A stretch of 64,000 nucleotides of DNA from Moringa oleifera. Lineage: Eukaryota > Streptophyta > Magnoliopsida > Brassicales > Moringaceae. The position numbers and the translations under genes were made by a program. Of the stretch, positions 23,521 to 35,004 are shown piece by piece. Position 1 is the first letter of the stretch, and every line of letters starts with the position of its first letter. A model generated the notes under the pieces. That model was given only the letters and a program-made list of their open reading frames with translations. It made no database searches and was not told the DNA's origin. The stretch spans positions 124,001-188,000 of the forward strand of contig JAJFZO010000537.1 in the NCBI GenBank assembly GCA_021397835.1, written 5' to 3'.

Positions 23521-24839
23521 TCAAATAGGTGGCATCAATTAATCAAAGAGTTGGAATCTCCTAAAATAACACAGAGAGATAAGGAGCAGCAATTAATCAA
23601 AGAGCTAGAAGTTCTACAACAAAAGTTGGAATCATTATAGTATAAAGCTTCAATATAGGAGTAAGGAATAAATATCTTAGTAATAAAAAGGCATCAATTC
23701 AAGGACCATGCCGGAGATTTGGAGTACTACATGACACGTCACAATTCCAAAAATGGACAAATTCAAGCCTTAACATTACAGTTCAGGAAAACAAAACATC
23801 TACTTACAAATCAATATTTATTAGGAAAGATAAGCCTAAAGAGAGATTATGAAAAACCAACCCATAATTTGCAATAGGTTAAGCAGAAACTGACAAGTTA
23901 AAGAAAAGAATCATGATGGATCAACATTTGGTGGAAGATCTATTTAAGGAAAATGAGACTAAAGAATAAGAACATCATAATTAAATTAGCCATTTGTTAG
24001 TCAAAATTGATCAAGAAAGAAACTACAGGCTAAACTAGATGGTTAACATTCAAAGGATAAAGGATCGCCTAAACCTCGCTTTGAAAGAAGGACAATTCTG
24101 AAAAGGGAAAGTCAAAGAAATCTATACAAAATGGTGTCAAGACAAATGACGCTCTACTCAAGATTTAAAGCATAGCTGGACTTTGATCACGTAGATTGAG
24201 TAGACCATAGAGGAAGCCTTCAGGTAATTCATGCATAAGTTAGATCATTTTAAAGAAGCTATTTCCAAAGATAAGACTTAGAGTTCACTAGATATATTAT
24301 TCTTTGTTGATAGGCTACTAGTCCTTTTCCAAAGAGTTTCTGATGTATTTAATAACAAGCCAATGTAAGGTGCCATTAGCAAACCATCAATTTTTCAAAA
24401 CATCGTGCCAAACACGATATCGACTTTTACATACAAATTCACATCATTAACATATCATGCATACATTTATTTTAATAAAATTAAAACAGATTAATAAAAT
24501 AAGTAAGATAAAAGTTCATCCAGTCATCCAAACTTACAATACCAGATCTTGAGCTCTACTATCTGAAATAAAGAAATAGTTGGCCTATATTGAAAGGTTA
24601 TAACAAGTCCAAGTAGAAATACATGAAACAATAATGAAGAATCATCATGACTATAGCTCTCCATACAAGATCAGTTTCAACAAATGATTACCTCCATCGA
24701 ACGTTACTAAAAGGAAAGGCTCTTACCGAACATAAACAAGAGAGGGTCCACAACCCTCTAAGTTTCACTATGAGACCCCCTAGCCCAGCCGTCGTTGGTA
24801 TATCCTGGAACATAGAATAGCCTTGTGTCTCAAAGGTGA

Positions 24840-25585
24840 CAAATAAAGCCTTTGAAGTCATCGAAGTCCCTCATTTGGATGATCTTGCTGAAACTCGAGC
24901 ATTTGAGGATTGATAACCTTCAAAACTAGGAGCTACCAACCAGAATCAAAAGATTAGTAGAACAAATCAAGTCATTGAAACAAGATGATGAGGCTATGGG
25001 AATAAATATCACCAACCTGAGCTTAGTGACTAGCCGGATCATCCCTCCGAAGTTCAAGGTATCGGAGTTTGCTAAGTATGATGGGACTTGCTGCCCTCAT
25101 ACTCATTTACAAGATGCATGGACATAAGGGGAACTGAAGCTCCTTATCTATTGCCTTCAAGGTAGCCTCTCAAGGACCAGGCAATTGAGTGGTATACTAA
25201 CCTCATGCTGGCTAAGATACAGGGTTGGAAAGACTTGGTCACTGTATTTCTCTTCCATTATCAACACATGAAGGGACTAAGGCCCAATCAGATCACTATC
25301 CAGAATACGAGTAAAAAAAAAAAACAATGAGACATTCAAAGAATAAGTAACTCGATGGAGAGAAATAATAGCTCATGTCCAGCCTCCTCTAACAAAAACT
25401 AAGCTCTTCCAAACACTCCTTGAGACATTGAAGCCCCAACTATACAACCATTTAGTCACAATGGCATGGAGAAAATTTACACAAATAGTAGAAATTAAAG
25501 AATTTATTAAGTCAAGCAAATTAGAGGATTTTGTGACAAAGAGAGCTCTTGCCTTTAAGAAAAAAAGAAAAGGCATATTACGTTA
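24840..25585 (+). pseudogene. Gag remnant of second Tat-like element
   Basis: Broken capsid region: VPHLDDLAE near 24870, DQAIEWYTNLMLAKIQGWKD near 25180, FLFHYQHMKGL near 25250, NETFKE near 25330, a W(R)EIIAHVQPPLT stretch near 25355 and a basic C-terminal end with KLEDFVTKRALAFKKKRK near 25515. The order matches plant Retrotrans_gag domains. It is interrupted by frameshifts and stops. Confidence 0.78.
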
Positions 25586-26559
25586 ATCATCCCATGGTCA
25601 AGAGACCCTGAACAACATTCCCTACTCACTACTATTCGATTTAAACTCAAGATACACTCATAAAGATCTATCCTTCGATGGCTCTATTATCAACATAGAC
25701 AGAAACGCTTTGAGGGAATCTTCCTTTGAATAGGTAAAGACCTCTCTTTCACTCGATCTCTATTCCTTACTACGAGGTACACCTTTAACACTTAGAGCAA
25801 AAACTAGTGGGACTAGTATTCACACGGCCCTTAACTTTGTCATTCCTAAAATGATGTAATCTCGTGGCAACTTGCCCATACTACTTTTAGACACAAGATG
25901 ATACCATCAACGATTATCTTGCCTTTAAATGTTGGGTACAAAGGCTAATAGACAACAACATCATTTTTTTTAAACTAAAAAAGCTCCTCATGTGGCCAAC
26001 AATCCTTTGCTAGCTCACCACGTAAACATGATCGGGTGGGAGGCAAAAGACGAGTGAAAAATTCCTATGATTAGTTAACACCCATCTGTGTTGAAGGTAA
26101 AAGTTCTAACTTCATCAAGGGAGATGTATCAAGGAGAGAAGGTAACACTTATTCATGGACCTAAGGTGGTCATCAAAGTCCAATCACCTTACCAATCAAG
26201 CCATGCAGTACCATGAAGATACCCTTCGATAACCATAGAAGAGGTGGTCAAAAATGTTACCCAGCCCGTACATATCACAAAAAGCAAGAGATGTTATGGA
26301 CCTCCTCTTGAAGAATTAAAGCAATCAAAGGGCACCATTTTAGATAAGCCAAAAAAGGACAAGGCTCTTGTAAAACCAACCTCAAAAAAAGACACAATGG
26401 ACGTTTTAAAATTTATCAAACATAGTGAATATAAAATCTTGGATCAGTTGCAAAAGACCATAATAAAGATATCAATGCTGGCCTTTATCCTTATTTTAGA
26501 GCTGTGTAGGAAAGCACTCTTACATATCCTCAAGAATATCCATGTAATGCCTAAGATAT

Positions 26560-27110
26560 TAATCGGGAGCATGAAAGATATTTGTAACCATATTACTGCT
26601 CACGACTTCATCACCTTCTTTAATGACGAGTTCCCTGTAAAAAGCATAGGCTCTATCTAAGACTTTTGCATAACTGTCTCACACAAGGGGCATATTATTT
26701 CATAGGTACTCATCGATAATGGGTCTTTGATAAATGTCATGCTTACACGTACTTTAGAGCTCTTCCACATTGACTTGACTGCCATTCTTCATACTAGTGC
26801 TAGGTCGATTAAAGCCTTTGACGGCAATAGAATTGAAATCTAAGGGGCCATTGACCTACCCTTAAAAATAGGGCTTTTCATTTATGAAGTCGAGTTTCAA
26901 ATTATGGACATCTCAACTTCTTTCAACCTTCTTCTTGGAAGGCCAAGGATTCCCATGGCAAGTGTTATACCTTCCATTCTCCACCAAAAGCTCAAGATGG
27001 TGGTAAAAGATCGTTTAGTCACCATCCATAGTGAGAAAGATATTATAGCCTTTGCCATCAAAGACTTCCCTTATTTAGATGCTTATGATAAAGAGGAAAG
27101 AAGTTTTTAG
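26560..27110 (+). pseudogene. Aspartic protease remnant of second Tat-like element
   Basis: Reads LIDNGS with the active-site triplet DNG at 26715-26723, then VEFQIMDISTSFNLLLGRPR and an IPSILHQKLKMVV block at 26904-27030. This is the full-length pattern of Tat-type proteases, and unlike the element in the duplication the catalytic triplet survives. An in-frame stop lies between the two halves (near 26842), so it is still a pseudogene. Confidence 0.78.
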
Positions 27111-28004
27111 ATGTTGGACTTCATCCACATCACAAAGTCTGTGGAAAAGTGGCCATCCAATTTCTTTTGAGCCTATAGCTCCAAATTAACTAGACCTAGT
27201 TAAAGGTAACTAGGCTGGTAAAACACTGGGTAAGAATCTTTAAGATATCCTAAAAGTGCTTGAACTGCCTAACAATTTGAAAGATTGAGGGGTTAGTTAT
27301 TAGGCAACTTTAAAAGACAAAAAAGATAAAAAAGAGCTAAGGAAGCTGAGGAAGATCAAGGGTACTTGGGTTATCAATTATGGAAGAACACTTGCTCGAA
27401 ATTTTTGCTCCACCGGGTGGCTTTATGATGAACCTATTCTCACCTTGATGACTCATTAGGTTGTTCACAAAAGAGTAAATAGGGTAAATAGCACTTTAAG
27501 TTAGGGATTACCCAAATTCCTTCTTGCTTTAGACCATAGTAATTTATTGGGGCCTATTCCACTTTCTCGATGTGATAAAGGCAAAATAAAAAGCTTGCAC
27601 TTTTTGTTCTTCATTCCTTTTTTAAACTAATTCATATCATTTCTCATTCTTCCAATCATTCATGAAACTCATTCTCTCCATCAATAAAAATTTCCTCCTC
27701 ATGGCCAAAAACCTTGGTTACAAAAATTTCAACATATAAAAATAGACTTAAGCAAGGAAAACATCTTCACATATGACCTCGAAACCAAAAAGAAAATTGA
27801 GCTACCACTAAAATTGTTTAAGTAGCTATAATGTGAAGAAAAAGATATTGTACCCTATCAAGAAGAAACTCATATCATAAATATGGGAATAGATAAAGGA
27901 AAAATGAACTAAAAATCGACACTACCCTCTCGACACACCTGAAACAGAATCTAATTAACTTACTCTAAGAACTCAATTATGTATTCGCCTAGTCCTACAA
28001 GGAT
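27111..28004 (+). other. Protease to RT linker of second Tat-like element
   Basis: Broken lysine-rich linker sequence followed by an AT-rich stretch. It includes a piece resembling NYTGRTLARNF near 27375. No extra domain is recognised. Confidence 0.45.
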
Positions 28005-29335
28005 ATGTCAGGCCTGGATAGAAGTATAGTAGAACATAAGCTGTCATTTAAGCCAAAATGTCCTTCTCTCCAGCAAAAATTAAGAAGAATGAAACCTAAA
28101 ATACTTATGAAAATCGAAGAAAAAGTGCTGAAACTCTTGGAAGGTAAATTCATTATGGTCTTTAAATACCCAAAGTGGGTGGCAGACAGTTTTGATACCT
28201 AAAAAAGACAGATGTATCTGAATTTGTGTGGATTAAAAGGATCTAAATAGAGTAAGTTTGAAAGATAATTTCTCACTCTTATATACAGACACGCTGGTTG
28301 ATAAAGTGCTCCCTATTTTGTACTCTTTATTTTATTTCCTGGATGGCTATTCAAGCTACAACCAAATACCCATGGCACTTGAAGATACGGAACCGACTAC
28401 ATTCATGATCATGTGGGGAATCTTTTGCTATTGTGTTATGTCTTTCGATTTAAAGAATGTCGAGGCAACATACTAAAGGGTAACGGTAACTTTAGTCCAT
28501 GACCTAATGTATAAGGTGGAGGAGTTTATGTGGACAATATGATTTCCAAGTTCAAGACAAATGAAGACCATATAAATAACCTTAAAATATCATTCGAAAG
28601 ACTCTAGTAATACAAGCTTCGAAGTTAGGTTTGAAAAACTTTTGGGTTTTATAATTAGTAAAAGAGGTATTAAAGTTGATTCCGATAAAGTGCAAGTCGT
28701 ATAAGAGCTACCTCCACCAAAGATAGTAAAAAAGATGAGAGGTTTCTTAGGATGCCTCAATCATATATTTAGAATCATATATAAACTGACAAAGATATGT
28801 GACCTTATTTTTGCCCTACTGAAGAAGCGTGATCTCAGAGAGTGGAATATGGAGTATTAATCAGCCTTTGAAAGAATAAAGCAGTATCTTTCTCGTCCAC
28901 TCATGTTCATGCCCCTAATTCCTAAGAAACCATGGATACCATGCTGGTCCATCTATGATAGATCACTAGGCTGTGTTTTAGCATAAGTTAATAAGCTCAA
29001 AAAAAAAAAAAAACAAGCCATATATTATCATAGCAAGAAGTTCATAGACTATAAATGCAAATATTTGTTAATTGAGAAAATATATTATGCTCTCGAATGG
29101 GTTGCTCACAAGTTTATGTAGTATTTACTAAGTCATACATTGTGGTTTACGATAAAATTAGACCCCATAAAATATTTGATGGAGAAACCATCACTTTCAA
29201 GTAGGCTTGTAAAATGGTAAATACTCCTATTTGAATATCTACATTAGGTTTGTTTCATAGAAGGCGGTCAAAGGGAGCACCTTAGCAAAATTAGTCAAAA
29301 AAAGCTACAGATGACTATCTCCCTATTAAATTTGA
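28005..29335 (+). pseudogene. Reverse transcriptase-RNase H remnant of second Tat-like element
   Basis: Begins MSGLDRSIVEHKLSFKPKCP and continues through a DNFSLLYTDTLVDKV region (28258-28476) with FLDGYSSYNQIPM. The catalytic box at 28527-28541 reads YVDNM instead of YVDDM: the second aspartate needed for metal binding is Asn. LGFIISKRGI-like and RNase H pieces follow (IYYHSKKFIDYKCKY near 29020; IKLDPIKYLMEKPSLS near 29150), with a poly-A insertion at about 28998. Frameshifts and stops throughout. Confidence 0.82.
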
Positions 29336-29379
29336 ATTTCTTAATAAAAGCTTATTAAGCTAAGTTAACTCGGTCATCG

Positions 29380-29790
29380 ATGACACACTTGGGTCAATCA
29401 TGTACTTAGATAAAGCTTCAAATGCATTAGGGTGTGGTATAGGGTGCTATTAAAACCCTAGAAAGAGATTATTATACCTTCATGGTAAGACTTGACTTTT
29501 ACTCATCCAATAATTTGCAAAATATGAGCATGTGTGATGGGTCTCAAAGCTATAATATATAAAAATATCAAATAACTCATCATCTATGAAGACTTTGCCC
29601 TAGTCATTTACCAATTAAAAAGAGAATGGTTAGTGAGAAACTTTGAGCTTCAGAAAATATTATGAGTTAGTGCAAGAATTGCTAACCAACTTCCAAGATG
29701 TACAATTTTAGTATCTCCATAGAGAAGAAAATCAGATGGTAGATGCCTTGGCTACTCTCATGATAATGTTTCAAATACCTTGAAAATGTC
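29380..29790 (+). pseudogene. Second RNase H remnant of second Tat-like element
   Basis: Pieces such as MYLDKASNALGCGIG near 29400, YEDFALVIYQLKREW near 29585 and HREENQMVDALATLMIMF near 29720 match the extra RNase H domain of Tat elements. It is broken by stops and small indels. Confidence 0.75.
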
Positions 29791-29989
29791 ACATCTATCA
29801 AAATAGCATTCGTCAAGCTCCTGCATAGTGTATCGCACTTGAAAAAGGAAAAGACAAAAAAGCTGTGTTATTATGACATCTAAAAATTCCTTAAGAAATG
29901 GTTTTACCAAGAAAACAAAAACTGATAAAAAAGTATTAAAAAATTAGTGACAAATTACCTAGTTGCAAGGGAGATTCCGTATAAAATAA

Positions 29990-30348
29990 ATTTTGATCAA
30001 ACACTCCTGAGATGTCTAAATGTCAAAGAAACTTAGGAGATTTTAAAAGAAGCACATGAAGGGATTTTTGAAACACACACAATTGGCCCTATATTGTCCA
30101 GGCAAATAATTCAAGTAAGCTACTACTAGCTTAACATCGAAAAAGATTACATATAATATGCTCGTAAATACCACAAATGCCAAATATATCCAAAAAAAAA
30201 AAAATCGTATCCCACATTCAAATTTACACATGATAACTGCGCCCCTTGGCTATTTTCAATGTGGAGTTTTGATGTGATCAATCCCATTACCTTGAAGGAT
30301 TCAAATAGCCATAAATTCATTTAGTATTTATTGACTACTTCGCCAAAT
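29990..30348 (+). pseudogene. Integrase N-terminal remnant, truncated
   Basis: Zinc-binding region pieces (KYHKCQIY near 30165), MWSFDVINPITLKDSN near 30260 and FIDYFAK near 30330 are followed by abrupt loss of similarity at about 30348. Most of the catalytic core and the C-terminal domain are absent. Confidence 0.75.
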
Positions 30349-30985
30349 GAGTTTGTGGGCCCTTTGAATCGAAACCCAAGAGAGGTGGATTGAAAATTTT
30401 TTAATTTTCTTTCTTTTACTTGACAAAAAAAATTTAACCAAGCAAATATTCAGTAATATAAAGGAAAGAATGAAATTAATACATGTAATAAATAGTAAAA
30501 GAAGGGTAAGAGAGAGCAAACATAAGATTTATGTGGTTCGACCAAATCTTGCTTATATCCTCGACCTTAAGTCTCGGCTTGAAGATTTTATTACTTCACT
30601 TTCTTGGCTATATTTTTTTACTAAGACTTAATATAATAAGGTATACCTATAGCCATATACCTAAGTCTCACTAAAAGACTAGTGCTTTAAAAGCTAATGA
30701 ACTCTCATAAGATTGGTTCTAGTACAATGAAGCTCACAATGGACTACTTTGCTTAAAGATGAATGATTTCAAAAAAATTTCAGCTTAAAGAGTAAGAGAG
30801 ATGACTATAGAGACGCAAATAGTTATGTTTTTTAATTTAAAAAAATCATTTATATGTAAATTTAAAAATATAACTGTTACATTCAAAAACATGAATTTTA
30901 AAATCTTAAACCGATAATACCACTTGACAACTGATAGTATCGCTTGACTAACTTGAACTCAGAGATTTGAATTAATTGGTCATAC
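30349..30985. other. Start of an inserted repeat block, no gene seen
   Basis: Sequence unrelated to the flanking integrase begins here. The part near 30520-30600 (GTGGTTCGACCAAATCTTGC, then CTCGACCTTAAGTCTCGGC) resembles a motif that recurs in plant dispersed repeats, possibly a non-autonomous LTR element on the minus strand. The left open frame 30328-30519 is low complexity. Confidence 0.45.
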
Positions 30986-31379
30986 TAGTAAAGGAGCAGT
31001 AGTACTAGATCCTAGGGCCTTGAAGGCTTAGTAGCTCAAGTGGTGGTGCCTCTAGTCTTCTCACCATGTCAATCACTAATAGTACCAGTAAAGGAGCGAT
31101 AATACTAGACTATTATGCCTTAAAGATGCAATAGGTCTAATGGTAGTGTTGCTGGCTTCCTAGTAGTGTCAGTAACTAGTAGTGCCAATAATGATCAGTA
31201 GCACTGTACTATATGCCTTAAAGAGGCAGTGTGTCTAGCGGTAGTGCCTATGATTTCCTAGTAATGCCAACCATCGGTAGTACTAATAACGAACGATAAT
31301 AATGGACTTATATGTTTTAAAAGGCAGTAGGTCTAATGGCAATACCAATCCTTTCTCGATGATAGCACTCAGCGATGGT
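30986..31379. repeat. ~98-bp imperfect tandem repeat, four units
   Basis: Four units start near 30986, 31084, 31184 and 31282. Each holds TA(A)AGGAGCGATAATACTAGAC-like sequence, then GCCTTAAAGAGGCAGTAGGTCTA and GGTAGTGCC(T/A). Unit identity is about 65-75% by eye, so the array is old. Confidence 0.75.
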
Positions 31380-31607
31380 GCCACTCTTCTCTCTCACTTA
31401 TGCTTTCATGCTATTTTATCTTCATACTTTAATCTTAATTGTTTCTTGCATGTATTTTAGTTAATTGAGATCAATTTGAAAGCTTTTATGAAAATCTTTC
31501 AAATAAATCCCATCAAAATCATTTGTTTTAAGTTCAAAGCTTTAAAGAGAAAATGCATGACATGTGTCTGTGATTTCTTATCTAATTGAGTAAAGTAATC
31601 TTTTATA

Positions 31608-33977
31608 TATGAAAGCCTAATCCTACCTGAGATCGAGTTGTCATTTCTTCGCTTGGATCCTTATGCTCCTTGACCTTACATTTGATATCCTTGAGTTTTA
31701 TCATGCTACACACTTAGCAACTTCATTAGATCATGCATAATCAAGCTTGTTATCATTAAAATCTATGCCATTTTATTGCTTAAAGGTATCATAAAGCTAA
31801 CAATCTACCCTTTTTTAATGATGACAAACATGTTATGCCCAAAAGAGACAAAACATATTTAAAGTTCAATGGGGCATGCTTGAGATTCATTACAACACTC
31901 TAACTTGTTTGTGAAGTTTCAGAGTTCTATAATGACAGCAAAATTGAACAGAGAATGTATGTTGCATGATAAAGTACATTTGACCTATAATTTCTCCCCT
32001 TTTTGGCATTATCCGAAAGGATATTTAAATAGGTAAGCATGTTAGAAAAGAGTGCATTAATCAAGAAAATGTGGTTTACATATGAAAGCCTAATCCTACC
32101 TGAGATCGAGCTTGCCATTTCTTCGCTTGGATCCTTATGCTCCTTGACCTTACGTTTGATATCCTTGAGTTTTATCATGCCACACACTTAGCAACTTCAT
32201 TAGATCATGCATAATCAAGCTTGTTATCATTAAAATCTATGCCATTTTATTGCTTAAAGGTATCATAAAGCTAACAATCTACCCTTTTTTAATGATGAAA
32301 AACATGTTATGCCCGAGAGAGATAAAACATATTTAAAGTCCAATGCGGCATGCTTGAGATTCATTACAACACTCTAACTTGTTTGTGAAGTTTCAGAGTT
32401 CTATAATGACAGCAAAATTGAACATAGAATGTATGTTGCATGGTAAAGTACATTTGACCTATAATTTCTCCCCTTTTTGGCATTATCCGAAAGGATATTT
32501 AAATAGGTAAGCATGTTAGAAAAGAGTGCATTAATCAAGAAAATGTGGTTTACATATGAAAGCCTAATCCTGCCTGAGATCGAGCTTGCCATTTCTTCGC
32601 TTGGATCCTTATGCTCCTTGACCTTACGTTTGATATCCTTGAGTTTTATCATGCTACACACTTAGCAACTTCATTAGATCATGCATAATCAAGCTTGTTA
32701 TCATTAAAATCTATGCCATTTTATTGCTTAAAGGTATCATAAAGCTAACAATCTACCCTTTTTTTAATGATGACAAACATGTTATGCCCAAGAGTGATAA
32801 AACATATTTAAAGTTCAATGCGGCATGCTTGAGATTCATTACAACACTCTAACTTGTTTGTGAAGTTTCAGAGTTCTATAATGACAGCAAAATTGAACAT
32901 AGAATGTATGTTGCATGATAAAGTACATTTGACCTATAATTTCTCCCCTTTTTGGCATTATCCGAAAGGATATTTAAATAAGTAAGCATGTTAGAAAAGA
33001 GTGCATTAATCAAGAAAATGTGGTTTACATATGAAAGCCTAATCCTACTTGAGTTCGAGCTTGCCATTTCTTCGCTTGGATCCTTATGCTTCTTGACCTT
33101 ACGTTTGATATCCTTGAGTTTTATCATGCTACACACTTAGCAACTTCATTAGATCATGCATAATCAAGCTTGTTATCATTAAAATCTATGCCATTTTATT
33201 GCTTAAAGGTATCATAAAGCTAACAATCTACTTTTTTTTAATGATGACAAACATGTTATGCCCAAGAGAGATAAAACATATTTAAAGTTCAATGCGGCGT
33301 GCTTGAGATTCATTACAACACTCTAACTTGTTTGTGAAGTTTCAGAGTTCTATAATGACAGCAAAATTGAACATAGAATGTATGTTGCATGATAAAGTAC
33401 ATTTGACCTATAATTTCTCCCCTTTTTGGCATTATCCGAAAGGATATTTAAATAGGTAAGCATGTTAGAAAAGAGTGCATTAATCAAGAAAATGTGGTTT
33501 ACATATGAAAGCCTAATCCTGCCTGAGATCGAGCTTGCCATTTCTTCGCTTGGATCCTTATGCTCCTTGACCTTACGTTTGATATCCTTGAGTTTTATCA
33601 TGCCACACACTTAGCAACTTCATTAGATCATGCATAATCAAGCTTGTTATCATTAAAATCTATGCCATTTTATTGCTTGAAGGTATCATAAAGCTAACAA
33701 TCTACCCTTTTTTAATGATGACAAACATGTTATGCCCAAAAGAGATAAAACATATTTAAAGTTCAATGCGGCATGCTTGAGATTCATTACAACACTCTAA
33801 CTTGTTTGTGAAGTTTCAGAGTTCTATAATGACAGCAAAATTGAACATAGAATGTATGTTGCATGATAAAGTACATTTGACCTATAATTTCTCCCCTTTT
33901 TGGCATTATCTGAAAGGATATTTAAATAGGTAAGCATGTTAGAAAAGAGTGCATTAATCATGAAAATGTGGTTTAAA
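31608..33977. repeat. 474-bp tandem repeat, five near-identical units
   Basis: Units begin TATGAAAGCCTAATCCT at 31608, 32081, 32555, 33030 and 33504, giving periods of 473, 474, 475 and 474 bp. The copies differ at only a few bases each. Every unit contains, on the minus strand, an AAAAAAGGGTAGATTGTTAG-like string resembling a retrotransposon polypurine tract plus LTR start, and an 86-codon open frame (for example 31927-32187). The fifth unit has lost the frame start because the array ends within it. Amplification is recent compared with surrounding decayed repeats. Confidence 0.95.
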
Positions 33978-34690
33978 GATCGATAGCACTTAGATGAGCA
34001 AATCTCAAAGCACATAAAAACAAAAGAGGAAATTAGGTTTTGAAGAGGCTAGTTTGGAAAAAGAAGAGATACTATTAAAAAAAAAGTAGGGAACTTCAAG
34101 AGGTATTGATTTCTTGTAACATTACTTTGTATTATATTCATATTTTTTGAATAAAATTGCCTTAGGTTGAGTTAAATTTCATTAAAGTCTTTATTAAATT
34201 ATATGTTATTGATTCATTTAAGTTCTGAAAATGTAGTAAAATCCTGTTATAAGATGAAAAACATGTGTCTATATTTATATTATGATTTTCATTGTGAAAC
34301 TTATTTTCACTATAATGATAATTTTAACATTGTTTTAAACTATTTTATTTTGGAGATTAAAATGGGTGAGCAAGTGCAAATCATTTCTTCTCCCCAAAAA
34401 ATATTTTAGTATATCAAGATGGAACAAGTATAAAATCTTATGTATTTTGATCAAAATACTCTTAAAAAATATTTTTTAAAAAAGAAACCAAAATAGCACC
34501 AATTATTAGAATTTTGGGGTGCTAATCTTTCCCCTAGTGTAATCGACTCCTGAACCCAAAATCTCAATTTTTTACCAGTTAGCCTTACTTTATGATAGTG
34601 GCCAATCATACTTGAAAAACTAGTGTAACTCCTAACTTTTCTCATGTTACAGGTTTCCCTAGTTCAAACCTCAGCTGTGACAATTTTATT
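33978..34690 (+). repeat. Possible LTR fragment of Tat type
   Basis: Contains GGGGTGCTAATCTTTCCCC then AATCGACTCCTGAACCC at about 34515-34560, the same end-of-LTR motif found in the Tat-like LTRs (for example near 6890-6930 and 62078-62120). It finishes AGCTGTGACA near 34682, like those LTR ends. It may be the 3' LTR of the element at 23525-30348, separated from it by the 30349-33977 block. No second copy is in the window to prove this. Confidence 0.4.
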
Positions 34691-34719
34691 CCCACAAGGC
34701 ATATTTTTTTCAAGAGATT

Positions 34720-35000
34720 TGGTGTAGCGGAAGGTTTGTTCCAACAGAGAAGCGAAATAAAATTAAAGAACAAACCCAAAGGTTAAACTTTTAGAGAAAA
34801 TTTTGATAAATTGAATTGAATTGCCTCTAATCATTACAATGAGTCTTTAAATGATGTAAGGAAGTAAATAAGAATAGAAAACATAAAAAGAATAAGAAAT
34901 TGACTTAAACTAGAAATGAAAAACCTAAAAAAAAATTTAAACCTAAGATAAAATACATATCTGATCAAAATAAGAAATTATGTTGATATGTACTACATCA
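34720..35000 (-). repeat. 3' LTR of deleted element
   Basis: 281 bp; begins TGGTGTAGCGG and ends TACTACATCA on the plus strand. It is about 80-85% identical by eye to 36024-36303. Confidence 0.88.
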
Positions 35001-35004
35001 ATCC

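Larger units (their letters stand above)
23525..30348 (+). mobile_element. Second Ty3/gypsy Tat-like gag-pol, degraded, no paired LTRs found
   Basis: Gag, protease, reverse transcriptase, RNase H, second RNase H and integrase fragments occur in Tat order, but divergent from the element in the duplication. The left part (23525-24150) is lysine/glutamine-rich and broken, like the coiled-coil N-terminus of Gag. Similarity stops inside integrase at about 30348. No 5' LTR was found; a possible 3' LTR fragment lies beyond an unrelated insertion at about 33978-34690. Confidence 0.8.

Noticed and set aside
25373..25576. Minus-strand 67-codon frame
   Set aside because: Antisense of the Gag remnant of the second Tat-like element.
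31608..33977. Possible CRISPR-like or tandem gene-family array
   Set aside because: Units are contiguous 474-bp repeats with no short repeat and variable spacer pattern, in a plant nuclear context; the repeated frame has no recognised domain.
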